Part shown: piece after piece, positions 1 to 9,904 of the stretch
How positions within the stretch are numbered: position 1 is the first letter of the stretch
Layout: each line of letters starts with the position of its first letter
Source of the DNA: Companilactobacillus jidongensis
Lineage (GTDB): Bacteria > Bacillota > Bacilli > Lactobacillales > Lactobacillaceae
DNA length: 64,000 bases
Assembly (NCBI RefSeq): GCF_003946575.1
Contig: NZ_RHOP01000011.1
Span: 17,159-81,158 of the forward strand
Direction of reading: 5' to 3'
Position numbers and translations under genes: made by a program
The notes under the pieces: generated by a model
The model's database searches: none
The model's input: the letters and a program-made list of their open reading frames with translations, nothing else
Told to the model about the DNA's origin: nothing

Positions 1-198
1 ACGGCGGACTTTTAGTGATAAAACTTTGGTTGTTTGAATCAGTAAGTCGGCTGTTACTTGTGGATCGATAGCTGAAAATGATTCAGGCAAGCTCCATCCT
101 TCTGATGTAAGTTCCTTCATTAACAGTTCGTAACCGATGACTGAGTTTGTTTTGGTATCAATTTGGGGTTGAACAAAATAACGATAAAATGGTTGCAA
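1..198 (-). CDS. EAL-domain protein, N-terminus only (runs off the window)
   Basis: Reading the minus strand from a TTG at 198 gives an open frame of 66 codons to the window edge. It starts LQPFYRYFVQPQID and continues to GYELLMKE. This is the opening of an EAL (cyclic-di-GMP phosphodiesterase-type) domain: the Q-P motif of the first strand, then the signature Glu in a G-Y-E-L-L context, where ELL replaces EAL. The start is supported by an AGGAGGAT Shine-Dalgarno at 206-213, 7 nt upstream of TTG, and by a good sigma-A promoter at 242-271. With only about a quarter of the domain visible, neither activity nor the rest of the protein can be judged. It is divergent from the NADH oxidase gene. Confidence 0.7.
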   Translation of the reverse strand, partial: MQPFYRYFVQPQIDTKTNSVIGYELLMKELTSEGWSLPESFSAIDPQVTADLLIQTTKVLSLKVRR

Positions 199-241
199 TA
201 ACGAATCCTCCTAAAGTGGACTACACAAAAATTTAAAGTGC

Positions 242-271
242 ATTATACTATACTATGACAACAGTTGACAA
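242..271 (-). promoter_or_regulatory. Sigma-A promoter for the EAL gene
   Basis: On the minus strand TTGTCA (266-271), an 18-nt spacer and a perfect TATAAT (242-247) lie about 45 nt upstream of the TTG start of the EAL gene. The divergent NADH oxidase gene must be expressed from overlapping DNA; TATACT repeats at 244-254 on the plus strand are candidate -10 boxes for it. Confidence 0.6.
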
Positions 272-289
272 AAAGAAAGGGTGTATGTT

Positions 290-1645
290 ATGAAAGTGGT
301 CGTCATTGGTTGTACTCATGCTGGCATTGCAGCAATTAAGCAAATTTTAAAATATTATCCTGAAACCGAAATCACGGTTTATGAACGTCAGGATAGTATT
401 TCGTATTTGTCTTGTGCAACATATCTTCATATAGAGGGTACGGTCAAGACACTTTCAGACGCACTTTATGCTGAGCCCAAGGATTTTGCTGAACAAGGTG
501 TTGATATGGAAATGAATCATGATGTTATTCGAGTTGATACTCATGATCATTCTTTGCTAGTTCAGGATTTGAAAACCAAAAAGATGGAGAAATCGACATA
601 CGATAAGTTGATAATGGCGACTGGCTCGTCAACGGCAATCCCAACTATCAGTGGCATTGAGAACCCCAAAGTCTTATTGTGCAAAACTTATGACCAAGCA
701 CGTGACCTATGTGATAATACTGAGGATAAACCAAAAATTGCTGTTATTGGCGGTGGATATGTCGGAGTCGAACTCGCTGAAGGATATGCCAAGTCTGGCC
801 ACGAGGTCTGGCTTATTCAACAGGCAGCTTATTTGTTGAACAAATATGTTGAACCTGTTATTTCCAAATCAGTTGAAAAAGAATTGACGTATCACGGCGT
901 TCACGTGATAACTAATGACCAAGTTACTTCTTTTGCAGATGCTGATGGTGGTTTGTTAGTTACCACAACTAATAATGATAGTTATCGAGTTGATATGGCG
1001 GTTATCAGTGCTGGCATCATCCCGCAGACTGACTTGTTGCAAGGTAAAGTTGAGATGGAAGAAAACGGTGCTATTATTACGGATGCTTATATGCAGACAT
1101 CTGATCCTGATATTTTGGCAGCGGGGGATGCGGCAATTGTTCATTACAATCCAACTGGATCCAATACATATTCACCTTTAGCATCACATGCTGTTAGACA
1201 GGGAATGTTGGCAGGTATCAATGTCTTTGAACGTCATGTGAGATCGATTGGAACGCAGTCAACAACAGGTATCCAAGTATTTGATCAAACCGTCGCATGT
1301 ACGGGTTTGACACTTGAAGATGCAAAGCTAGCTTTGTTGAATGTTGCAAGTGTAGTTTATAAGGGACCGTATCGTCCTGAATTTATGCCAAATGCTCATT
1401 CAGTTACAGTTGTATTGATTTATGATCGCAATAATCGTAAGATTCTGGGTGCTCAATTGATGAGTAAACATGATGTGTCACAATCAGCCAATACAGTATC
1501 GGCTTTGATTCAAAATGGTGCAACGATCGATCAATTAGCATTTTTGGATATGTTATTCTCGCCTAATTTTAACAATCCGTTTGATTATTTGAATTTGGCT
1601 GGTCAAATGGCGGTTGATCAAGAGAATGGTTATCTAAGAACTTAA
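290..1645 (+). CDS. nox: NADH oxidase, FAD-dependent (Nox/Npx family)
   Basis: A cytoplasmic flavoprotein that reoxidises NADH with O2, probably to water. The N-terminus has the family-typical VIGCTHAG FAD-binding loop. Cys42 in SYLSCATYL is at the exact position of the redox-active cysteine of enterococcal Nox/Npx. A second Rossmann motif (IAVIGGGYVG, near residues 150-160) binds NADH, and AAGDAA near 280 contacts FAD. The C-terminal dimerisation domain is complete; 451 aa is the usual length. I start at ATG 290, not the in-frame GTG at 281, because the AGAAAGGG ribosome site at 274-281 is correctly spaced only for the ATG. Monocistronic, closed by the terminator at 1671. CoA-disulfide reductases are close relatives, so the product assignment is by family. 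Confidence 0.88.
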   Translation: MKVVVIGCTHAGIAAIKQILKYYPETEITVYERQDSISYLSCATYLHIEGTVKTLSDALYAEPKDFAEQGVDMEMNHDVIRVDTHDHSLLVQDLKTKKMEKSTYDKLIMATGSSTAIPTISGIENPKVLLCKTYDQARDLCDNTEDKPKIAVIGGGYVGVELAEGYAKSGHEVWLIQQAAYLLNKYVEPVISKSVEKELTYHGVHVITNDQVTSFADADGGLLVTTTNNDSYRVDMAVISAGIIPQTDLLQGKVEMEENGAIITDAYMQTSDPDILAAGDAAIVHYNPTGSNTYSPLASHAVRQGMLAGINVFERHVRSIGTQSTTGIQVFDQTVACTGLTLEDAKLALLNVASVVYKGPYRPEFMPNAHSVTVVLIYDRNNRKILGAQLMSKHDVSQSANTVSALIQNGATIDQLAFLDMLFSPNFNNPFDYLNLAGQMAVDQENGYLRT

Positions 1646-1670
1646 TTTTCTGAAGTCATACAAATATGAA

Positions 1671-1700
1671 GAATGTGAGATAGTCTCACATTCTTTTTTT
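1671..1700 (+). terminator. Intrinsic terminator of nox
   Basis: A perfect 10-bp stem, GAATGTGAGA / TCTCACATTC, with loop TAG is followed by seven T. Confidence 0.9.
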
Positions 1701-1809
1701 CATACTTTTTTCTAATTTTAAGCTGATTAAATTCATATTATCTCGGTACTATATGTACATGGTCATCGAAGAGATGATACATAGTTTTATCTAAAACGAG
1801 GTGAACCAC

Positions 1810-1911
1810 ATGAAGAAACATCCATTTCTAGCTATCGCCGGTGTATCAGTAATCGCTACTGTTTGCGGTAAGATGGTTAAGAACCACAATGCAAAGAAAC
1901 TATTTAACTAA
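1810..1911 (+). CDS. 33-aa single-span membrane peptide
   Basis: A short frame begins MKKHPFLAIAGVSVIATV and ends with a basic tail (GKMVKNHNAKKLFN). It has one hydrophobic segment (residues 5-19) flanked by lysines. The ribosome site ACGAGGTG at 1796-1803 is strong and ideally spaced 6 nt from the ATG, which is the main reason to believe it is translated. The gene stands alone after the nox terminator. Function is not recognised. The size and layout (short hydrophobic span, basic C-terminus) are shared by type I toxins and by small membrane regulators, but no antisense RNA partner can be shown from sequence. Confidence 0.55.
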   Translation: MKKHPFLAIAGVSVIATVCGKMVKNHNAKKLFN

Positions 1912-1963
1912 AATAAAAAAACAAAAACGATCAAATTAAAAACTATTAAAGAGGTATTCAAAT

Positions 1964-2035
1964 ATGACAGAATATACAATTAAAGGCTTGCATAAGCAAG
2001 CCTTTTTTGATGTAATCAATTTAACTGTATACTAG
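1964..2035 (+). CDS. Putative 23-codon leader ORF overlapping a terminator
   Basis: ATG at 1964 is preceded by AAAGAGGT (1948-1954, spacing 9) and opens a 23-codon frame (MTEYTIKGLHKQAFFDVI, then NLTVY) ending at TAG 2035. The intrinsic terminator at 1982-2008 lies wholly inside it, and yfhO-like starts 30 nt after the stop. A ribosome on this frame would occupy the hairpin, so the arrangement could act as a translation-dependent attenuator. No codon-use support is possible at this length, and the ribosome site could be coincidental. Confidence 0.3.
   Translation: MTEYTIKGLHKQAFFDVINLTVY
1982..2008 (+). terminator. Intrinsic terminator / possible attenuator before yfhO-like gene
   Basis: AAAGGCTTGC pairs with GCAAGCCTTT around the loop ATAA, followed by six T. 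It closes the 33-aa peptide transcript and sits 57 nt upstream of the next gene, inside a ribosome-site-equipped short ORF. Confidence 0.8.
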
Positions 2036-2065
2036 TAATTAGGTAAGATTTCAGGGGAGTTTAAA

Positions 2066-4624
2066 ATGAAAAAGAATCGTATCGTATATTATTTAGGTGC
2101 TTTTGGAATCAATTTAGTTATTATTTCGTTAATATTTTGGTCAAATGGCTTAGTTCCATTGGGAAATAATAATTTTTTAACTAGTGACTTGGGAACACAG
2201 TATATTGCTTTTTTGACTGAGTTACGTCGACAACTGGTCAATGGAAACTTGCACTTGTATTTATTCAGTCAGTCGCTGGGTGATAATTTCTTTCCGATCA
2301 TTAGCTATTATTTACTATCACCGTTCAATCTGTTATTAGTATTATTCAAGGCTCAGGCGGTACCAGTAGCAGCTGATGTCATTATTATGCTAAAGATATC
2401 GGCCATGGGAGTGTCGATGGCATATTTTTTGACACAATATTTTAAGCAATCACGTCCTTCAAACTATATCTTTACGATAGCTTATAGTTTTTGTGGCTTC
2501 GTAGCATCGTATTTTTATGATTTGATGTGGCTGGATGCATTGATCATGTTGCCCATTGTAGCAGTTGGTGTCATGCGTGTTATTCAACAGAATAAATATG
2601 TTCTATATTATTTTTCGATATTATTTTCGATTATATTCAATTACTATCTTGGCTATATGCTCTGTATTTTCTCTGTTTGTTTCTTTATCTACTTGTCATT
2701 AGAAAACAATTTAATGAGTCAACGTACTCGTTTTGTCACTATCGCCAATTATTTGGCGACATCAATTTTGGCAGGATTGAGTTCGGCGGTGGTATTAGTT
2801 CCTACATTAGCAGGAATGCTGAAGACTGCGAAGACTTCGTTTAATGGTTTTAACTATTTGCCTTCTGCGAGATTTGGTCTGGAAGCTTTTACACAATTAG
2901 GGATTGGCGGTAATACATTTATTCAACGTCTGCATCATGGCCCGTCAGTCTTTATGACTTCAACTGTTTTGATATTATTGCTTAGTTACTTTTTCAGTAA
3001 CCGTGTATCAAAGTCTGACAAGAGCCATTCACTGTTCTTGATTGGGATTTTATTGGCAAGTATGTTTGTGACTACTTTCAATACTATCTGGCACATGTTC
3101 CAAAATCCGGCAGGATTTCCATTTAGAAATAGTTTTATTTTTTCATTTGTCTGTATTTTTGTTGCTCACAAGGCATTCTCTGCAGGGGTATTCAAGGATA
3201 AGGTCGCAATTATTAAGGCCACTTGTACGGCTGGAATATTGATTTGCATTGGTTATACGACAGAATGGCTGATTCCTAAGCTCATTGAAAGAATGCATTA
3301 CGAAACACCTGATAATGCCTACAATGGTTATTATTTCTGGCTCAGTTTGATTTGCATAATTGTATCAGGAATATTAATAATCTTATTTAATAAAAATAAA
3401 TACTTTGGAATTCTTATTTTATTGATGATTTCTTTTGAATCTTTTGCAAATTTCAATTCTGTACTTGATACTGCATATTTGGGTAATCAAAAAGTATACA
3501 GTCGCCAATATAAGCGTGAGAATAATATTTTGAAGGAAGTTAAAAAAAATAGTGCTCCAGGTCATCGGATTATTGTTTCTAAGTCAGGGTTAAACAAGGC
3601 CTTTCCTGAACAATACAATAATTACAACGATCCAGTTCTGTTTAACATTAATGGAATGAGTCTTTATAGTTCAACACTAAATCAAGATACAATGACGATG
3701 ATGAACAATCTAGGCTATTTTAGTTACAACGTAAGAAGAATAAGTTACTTTGGTGGAACTAATATTACTAATACATTATTTGGAGTTCATTACAATATCA
3801 GTCAATTGGATAATAAATATATTGTTAACGAGCATTACGATGCACCGACTTTAGGCTTTCTTGTTAACAAAGACGTCTATGATTTCCAAATGATTTCAAA
3901 GCGTGCTTTGGACAATCAGAATCGTCTTTGGCAATCATTGAATGGTACAAAAACTCAATATTTAAAGAATGCATCTATTATGACAATGTCACAAAATGAC
4001 GTAAAAAAGCGAACAATGTACACTTATCAGTTGAAAACTGAAACAACTGGACCGTTATACTTCTATGTATCACCATTCAATTATCATGCATCAAGAATCT
4101 ATGTTAATGGCCGACGTCTCAATACTCCACAAGTTCAAGTTCAAAAGGCAGCCGTTATGGATCTCGGTAATTTTAAGAAAAATGAATCTATTGAAGTTAA
4201 AATATTGACTAGCAAACCGCTAGAAATAAATCCAAGTTACTTCCGTTCACTAGATTATGATGAATACGAATCTACGATTGATAAGTTCAAGAATAACTCA
4301 TTGAAGGTCAGTTCAAATCTTAATCACGATGTCGTTAAAGGAACTATTAATGTTAAACAAAGTTCACCACTATTGTTGAGTGTTCCATATGACAATGGTT
4401 GGAGTGCTTATGATAATGGGAAAAAAGTTAAGATTCATAAAGTTGTTGATGATTTGATGGCGATAGACTTAGATAAGGGCTACCATAAGGTAGAATTAAA
4501 ATATCAAGTTCCTGGTTTGAAGTTAGGCTGGATTATTTCAGTTATGTCAATGCTGATTTTTGCAATTTACTTGCGATTTAATAAGTATTTGAATAAAAAA
4601 TATAGTAAAATATTTATGAAATAG
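2066..4624 (+). CDS. yfhO: YfhO-family polytopic membrane glycosyltransferase-like protein
   Basis: An 852-aa membrane protein of the YfhO family (GT-C fold). Many transmembrane helices fill residues 1-460. They are followed by a large extracytoplasmic region and a last helix near the C-terminus (LGWIISVMSMLIFAIYL). The early loop has the family motif TSDLGTQYIAF, whose Asp is a probable catalytic or metal-contacting residue by analogy with GT-C enzymes. The C-terminal region has the typical PYDNGWSAY sequence. In Bacillus subtilis YfhO transfers GlcNAc from undecaprenyl phosphate to lipoteichoic acid, and a similar role is the most likely here. A GT2 that could make the lipid donor is encoded at 19364. 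Start ATG has ribosome site AGGGGAG. Confidence 0.85.
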   Translation: MKKNRIVYYLGAFGINLVIISLIFWSNGLVPLGNNNFLTSDLGTQYIAFLTELRRQLVNGNLHLYLFSQSLGDNFFPIISYYLLSPFNLLLVLFKAQAVPVAADVIIMLKISAMGVSMAYFLTQYFKQSRPSNYIFTIAYSFCGFVASYFYDLMWLDALIMLPIVAVGVMRVIQQNKYVLYYFSILFSIIFNYYLGYMLCIFSVCFFIYLSLENNLMSQRTRFVTIANYLATSILAGLSSAVVLVPTLAGMLKTAKTSFNGFNYLPSARFGLEAFTQLGIGGNTFIQRLHHGPSVFMTSTVLILLLSYFFSNRVSKSDKSHSLFLIGILLASMFVTTFNTIWHMFQNPAGFPFRNSFIFSFVCIFVAHKAFSAGVFKDKVAIIKATCTAGILICIGYTTEWLIPKLIERMHYETPDNAYNGYYFWLSLICIIVSGILIILFNKNKYFGILILLMISFESFANFNSVLDTAYLGNQKVYSRQYKRENNILKEVKKNSAPGHRIIVSKSGLNKAFPEQYNNYNDPVLFNINGMSLYSSTLNQDTMTMMNNLGYFSYNVRRISYFGGTNITNTLFGVHYNISQLDNKYIVNEHYDAPTLGFLVNKDVYDFQMISKRALDNQNRLWQSLNGTKTQYLKNASIMTMSQNDVKKRTMYTYQLKTETTGPLYFYVSPFNYHASRIYVNGRRLNTPQVQVQKAAVMDLGNFKKNESIEVKILTSKPLEINPSYFRSLDYDEYESTIDKFKNNSLKVSSNLNHDVVKGTINVKQSSPLLLSVPYDNGWSAYDNGKKVKIHKVVDDLMAIDLDKGYHKVELKYQVPGLKLGWIISVMSMLIFAIYLRFNKYLNKKYSKIFMK

Positions 4625-4681
4625 CTAAATATTATAAAATAAGTCTTTTGATTTTCAATATTTAGCTAAATGTTATAAGAT
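4622..4681. repeat. Paired 19-bp repeats, both direct and inverted, before glpK
   Basis: TAGCTAAATATTATAAAAT (4622-4640) recurs as TAGCTAAATGTTATAAGAT (4663-4681), 41 bp apart and differing at two positions. TAGCTAAATATT at 4622-4633 is also the perfect reverse complement of AATATTTAGCTA at 4657-4668. The block overlaps the yfhO stop and lies 40-100 bp upstream of glpK. It could be an operator pair or an RNA hairpin; no factor is assigned. Confidence 0.5.
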
Positions 4682-4712
4682 TTTACTATGAAACGCTTAC
4701 ATAAAGAGATGA

Positions 4713-6230
<1,518 letters not shown>

Positions 6231-6256
6231 AGATAATTAATAAATTAATAATTACG

Positions 6257-6290
6257 AAAGGTTTAATTATGTAAGTGATTAAACCTTTTT
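6257..6290 (+). terminator. Intrinsic terminator between the two glpK genes
   Basis: AAAGGTTTAAT pairs with ATTAAACCTTT (11 bp, loop of 10) and runs into TT. It ends only 28 nt before the start of the second kinase, so it may be a partial terminator that sets a lower level for the paralog. Confidence 0.65.
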
Positions 6291-6318
6291 GGTGTTATTA
6301 GATGCTGTGAGGATAAAA

Positions 6319-7824
6319 ATGGTTAAAAAAGAATATATACTTGCAATCGATGAAGGTACAACTACTGCTAGAGCAATTATCTTTGATCATAGTGGTAGAA
6401 AGGTTGCATCTTCTCGTCATCCAATTCGTCAAATATTGCCAAATCCTGGTTGGGTTGAACATAATGCTACAGAGATTTGGAATGCTGTACAGACGACAAT
6501 TGCGACTACTTTGATCGAATCAGGTATCAAACCAGATCAAATCGATTCAATCGGTATTGCTAGTCAACGTGAAACGACTGTGATTTGGGACAAAAAAACA
6601 GGATTGCCAATTCATAATGCTATTGTCTGGCAAAGTCGACAAACTTCAGACCTCGCTAATGATTTGATCAAAAATGGTTATGAAGAAGAGATTCACAAGA
6701 AAACGGGATTAATTGTTAGCCCATATTTCTCAGCCACAAAAATTCGTTGGATTCTGGATCACGTTGATGGCGCACAAGGACGTGCTGAAAAGGGTGAGTT
6801 GTTGTTTGGTACGATCAACACGTGGTTGTTATGGCAATTGACTGACGGTGAGAGTTTCTTGACAGATTATGCTAACGCCAGTCGGACGATGCTTTACAAT
6901 ATCAACGACCTCAAATGGGATGATGAATTACTAGAATTGTTTAATATTCCTAGAGCAATGTTGCCTGATGTTAAATCTAATTCTGAGTTGTTCGGTGTAA
7001 CCAAGAATTATCACTTCTATGGTTCTGAAGTTCCTATTACAGGGATGACAGGATCACAGCAAGCGTCGTTATTTGGACAAATGGCTTTTGAACCAGGGAT
7101 GGTTAAGAATACTTATGGTACAGGGGCCTTCGCTGTGATGAATACTGGCAATAAACCGGCATTGTCTGATAATAATCTATTGACGACAATTGCTTATGGA
7201 CTCAATGGTGAGATCACTTATGCTTTGGAAGGTAGTATTTTTGTTGCCGGAGCTGCGTTACAGTGGTTACGCGATGGGATGAGGATCGTCAAACATACTC
7301 CAGATACTAATGCGGCCGCTAAAAGATCCATTAATCATAACGAGGTTTATGTTGTGCCGGCCTTTTCTGGATTGGGTGCTCCATATTGGGATGACAAGGC
7401 TCATGGTACAGTCTTCGGTATCACTCGTGGAACAACTGATGATGATTTCATTAAAGCTACTCTTCAAGCTATTGCGTATCAAACTAAAGATATCATTGAT
7501 ACGATGAGCTCTGATTCGGAAATTCCGATTGAAGTTTTAAAGGTCGATGGTGCCGCGACGGCTAATGATTATTTGATGCAATTTCAATCAGATCTTTTAG
7601 GTATTCCATTGCAAGTATCTTCTGAATTGGAAACAACTTCTTTAGGTGCCGCGTTCTTAGCAGGATTAGGAAGCGGTTATTGGAAGGATTTGGAAGATAT
7701 TAAAAAGAACCATCAAACTGGCACAATTTATGAACCAAAGATGGACGAAACTGTTCGTAAAGATCTCTATGACGGATGGCGTGAAGCTGTTGCAGCTACG
7801 ATGGCATTCAAACATCGTAAGTAG
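6319..7824 (+). CDS. Glycerol kinase paralog lacking the catalytic aspartate
   Basis: 501 aa, clearly a tandem duplicate of the preceding glpK and alignable throughout. Glycerol-contacting Arg-Glu (SQRETT) and Tyr (PYFSATK) and the HPr-type His segment (NYHFYG) remain. The catalytic base, Asp245 in the first copy, is Ser246 here ([13 protein letters not shown]; codon TCA at 7054-7056). The adenosine-binding KVDGGA motif has become KVDGAA. These are the two places where FGGY kinases are least tolerant. The frame is intact with no stops, so the gene is under selection or recently altered. It may be a pseudokinase, a regulator of GlpK tetramers, or a kinase with changed substrate. Start ATG 6319 is chosen from GAGGAT 7 nt upstream. 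Confidence 0.85.
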   Translation: MVKKEYILAIDEGTTTARAIIFDHSGRKVASSRHPIRQILPNPGWVEHNATEIWNAVQTTIATTLIESGIKPDQIDSIGIASQRETTVIWDKKTGLPIHNAIVWQSRQTSDLANDLIKNGYEEEIHKKTGLIVSPYFSATKIRWILDHVDGAQGRAEKGELLFGTINTWLLWQLTDGESFLTDYANASRTMLYNINDLKWDDELLELFNIPRAMLPDVKSNSELFGVTKNYHFYGSEVPITGMTGSQQASLFGQMAFEPGMVKNTYGTGAFAVMNTGNKPALSDNNLLTTIAYGLNGEITYALEGSIFVAGAALQWLRDGMRIVKHTPDTNAAAKRSINHNEVYVVPAFSGLGAPYWDDKAHGTVFGITRGTTDDDFIKATLQAIAYQTKDIIDTMSSDSEIPIEVLKVDGAATANDYLMQFQSDLLGIPLQVSSELETTSLGAAFLAGLGSGYWKDLEDIKKNHQTGTIYEPKMDETVRKDLYDGWREAVAATMAFKHRK

Positions 7825-7880
7825 GTAGTGCTGTTTAGAACTTGTTTTTTAAATAAAATAATCATAGTTATACTTCCATA

Positions 7881-7917
7881 AATAAGAGTTCACATTAAAG
7901 GGCTCTTATTTTTATTT
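7881..7917 (+). terminator. Intrinsic terminator after the glpK paralog
   Basis: AATAAGAG pairs with CTCTTATT across a 14-nt loop (which can pair further, GTTC/GGGC-like), followed by TTTATTT. Confidence 0.7.
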
Positions 7918-8024
7918 GTTGATATAACAACATTTTTGAACTAAATATTAAAAAACTTTTGACAGAAGTGTTCTGAGAGTTTAATATAAACCTATCGTTG
8001 TGTAATGTGAGGAGAGATTTTTTA

Positions 8025-9500
8025 ATGGATGAAAAGAAGAAAGACCGAGGTTTCTTCGGACAACCCGTCGGTCTGCGAACTTTGTTCTTAACTGAATTCT
8101 GGGAAAGATTCAGTTATTATGGTATGCGTGCCATCTTACTTTTCTATATGTACTATGCAATAGATAAGGGTGGACTTGGAATGAACCAAGTCACGGCCGC
8201 ATCAGTTATGTCTATCTACGGTTCACTGGTTTATATGTCTAGTGTTATCGGTGGATACATCAGTGATAGAATCCTAGGAGCCAGAAAGACTGTTTTCTGG
8301 GGTGGTGTCTTGATCATGCTTGGTCATATCGCCTTGTCATTCCCATTGGGGGAAGCTGGATTATTCCTTTCGATCGGATTGATCACTATCGGTACTGGTC
8401 TATTGAAGCCAAATGTTTCTGAAATGGTTGGTGGATTGTATACAGACGACGATCCTCGTCGTGATTCTGGTTTCAGTATTTATGTTATGGGTATCAACTT
8501 GGGTTCACTTATTGCGCCTCAAGCTGTTAACTCAATGTGGCATAACTTCAGTTTCCACGCTGGATTCTCATTAGCTGCTATTGGTATGTTTATCGGACTT
8601 ATTGTTTACTGGTGGGATGGCAAACATCTTCCAGATACAAGTTTGAAAGCTCCAGATCCAATCTCAGGTCCAGAATTGAAGAAATTCTACAAACGTGTTA
8701 CTTATGGTATTATCGCTTTGATCGTTATTGTTGCTATCATGGCCTTTGCCAGTGCATTAACAGTTGATAACTTCATTATTATTCTTAGTGTTCTTGGTAT
8801 TGCATTGCCTGTAGGTTATTTTGTAATGATGCTTACAAGTAAAAAAGTTACCAAAGTGGAACGTTCACGTGTTGTTGCTTATATTCCATTGTTCATTGCT
8901 GCCGCTATTTTCTGGGCAATTGAGGAACAAGGATCAGTTGTTCTAGCATTATTTGCTGCGGAACAAACACAATTGCACTTCTCTAGTTTCAGTATCTCAG
9001 CTCCACAATTCCAGATGCTTAACCCATTCTTTATCATCATTTATTCACCAATATTTGCATGGTTATGGCTTAAGTTAGGTAAGAGACAACCATCTTCACC
9101 TTCTAAGTTCTGGATGGGTCTAGTGGCAACTGCCATTTCATACTTTGTTCTTATGATTCCTTTGGTAGGTCTAAGTTCAAATGGTAAAGTTAGTCCACTA
9201 TGGCTAGTTCTAAGTTGGGGAATCATTGAAATTGGTGAAATGTTGATTTCACCAGTTGGTTTGTCAGCCACAACTAAATTGGCTCCTAAGGCCTTCTCAT
9301 CACAAATGATGAGTATGTGGTTCTTAGCCGATTCAGCTGGACAAGCTGCCAATGCGCAACTTGTTAAATTATTCGAACCCGGTAACCCAAGTAATGAAAT
9401 GATGTTCTTTGGTGTTACAGGTGTTGTAACTCTTGTTGTTGGTGTTGCCTTGGCATTACTTGTGCCTAAGATCAAGCCATTGATGCAAGGTGTTAACTAG
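8025..9500 (+). CDS. dtpT: Proton-dependent di/tripeptide transporter (POT family)
   Basis: A 491-aa inner-membrane symporter that imports di- and tripeptides with protons. It carries the POT signature near the N-terminus: LTEFWERFSYYGMRAIL gives the E-x-x-E-R-F-x-Y-Y-G motif used for proton coupling and peptide binding. Fourteen hydrophobic segments are apparent, with the typical GG(Y/F)-I-(S/A)-D-R loop (GGYISDRILGARK) and the later IEEQGSVV and EIGEMLISPVGLS segments of the family. I start at ATG 8025, with GAGGAGA 9 nt upstream, instead of the upstream TTG at 7998. It is transcribed alone between terminators at 7881 and 9514. Confidence 0.93.
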   Translation: MDEKKKDRGFFGQPVGLRTLFLTEFWERFSYYGMRAILLFYMYYAIDKGGLGMNQVTAASVMSIYGSLVYMSSVIGGYISDRILGARKTVFWGGVLIMLGHIALSFPLGEAGLFLSIGLITIGTGLLKPNVSEMVGGLYTDDDPRRDSGFSIYVMGINLGSLIAPQAVNSMWHNFSFHAGFSLAAIGMFIGLIVYWWDGKHLPDTSLKAPDPISGPELKKFYKRVTYGIIALIVIVAIMAFASALTVDNFIIILSVLGIALPVGYFVMMLTSKKVTKVERSRVVAYIPLFIAAAIFWAIEEQGSVVLALFAAEQTQLHFSSFSISAPQFQMLNPFFIIIYSPIFAWLWLKLGKRQPSSPSKFWMGLVATAISYFVLMIPLVGLSSNGKVSPLWLVLSWGIIEIGEMLISPVGLSATTKLAPKAFSSQMMSMWFLADSAGQAANAQLVKLFEPGNPSNEMMFFGVTGVVTLVVGVALALLVPKIKPLMQGVN

Positions 9501-9513
9501 AATTTTAATTTAG

Positions 9514-9543
9514 GAACAGACCGTCATGGTCTGTTCTTTTTTT
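9514..9543 (+). terminator. Intrinsic terminator of dtpT
   Basis: GAACAGACC / GGTCTGTTC stem with loop GTCAT and seven T. Confidence 0.92.
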
Positions 9544-9631
9544 ATATAGATTATGAGAACCTGAGTGTATATCTATAATTGATATTATTATGAGTTCGGT
9601 TCGTTGGTTTGTGGTATAACAATCAAATTTA

Positions 9632-9803
9632 TCCGGAGGAGGGCAGGAATGTAACTAGCTGTGAAAATGGCGTTAGCTGACGTTTTTTGTCAGCTTAGGC
9701 CATGGGTCGAACTTGTAGACGTGTGAACTTCGCGGCTTCAAGTCGAGTCGGAAGCCCGTACTGTGACCCCACAGCAGGTGGAATCCCTGCCGTCCGTAGG
9801 AGA
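9632..9803 (+). ncRNA. Unassigned structured RNA, about 170-230 nt, before the tRNA pair
   Basis: This non-coding stretch is GC-richer than its AT-rich surroundings and folds into a closed multibranch. P1 is GGCAGG (9642-9647) with CCTGCC (9786-9791), extended by GGA/TCC. P2 is ATGGC (9667-9671) / GCCAT (9699-9703) with AGCTGAC / GTCAGCT inside. P3 is TCGA-A-CTTG (9707-9715) / CAAGTCGA (9739-9746). P4 is CTGTG-ACCC-CACAG (9761-9774). A possible promoter lies upstream (TTATGA 9551, TATAAT 9574). No ORF starts just downstream, which argues against a riboswitch. I compared it from memory with FMN, cobalamin, T-box, RNase P, tmRNA and SRP RNA and none fits. A lactic-acid-bacterial 6S-type RNA is possible but unproven. 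Confidence 0.55.
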
Positions 9804-9848
9804 ATATCACTACTAATTATTAATATCTAAAAAAAGTTTTAAAAAGAC

Positions 9849-9877
9849 TTGAAATGTCTAAATATTTTCGGTAATAT
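9849..9877 (+). promoter_or_regulatory. Promoter of the tRNA-Tyr/tRNA-Gln operon
   Basis: TTGAAA (9849-9854), 17-nt spacer, TAATAT (9872-9877), 28 nt before the first tRNA base. Confidence 0.7.
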
Positions 9878-9904
9878 TATTAAGTCGAGTAATGACAAAG
9901 ACAT

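Noticed and set aside
4689..4701. TGAAACGCTTACA before glpK as a CcpA (cre) site
   Set aside because: It is one base short of the 14-bp cre core; position is plausible but the match is too degenerate to call.
9041..9475. Long minus-strand open frame inside dtpT
   Set aside because: A 144-codon antisense frame over transmembrane coding sequence with no ribosome site; the POT transporter on the plus strand explains the region.
9632..9803. Cobalamin or FMN riboswitch, or T-box, for the structured region
   Set aside because: Short matches such as ACTGTGACC and AGGTGGAATCC recall these classes, but the conserved cores are not in the right order and no regulated gene follows; the next units are tRNAs with their own promoter.
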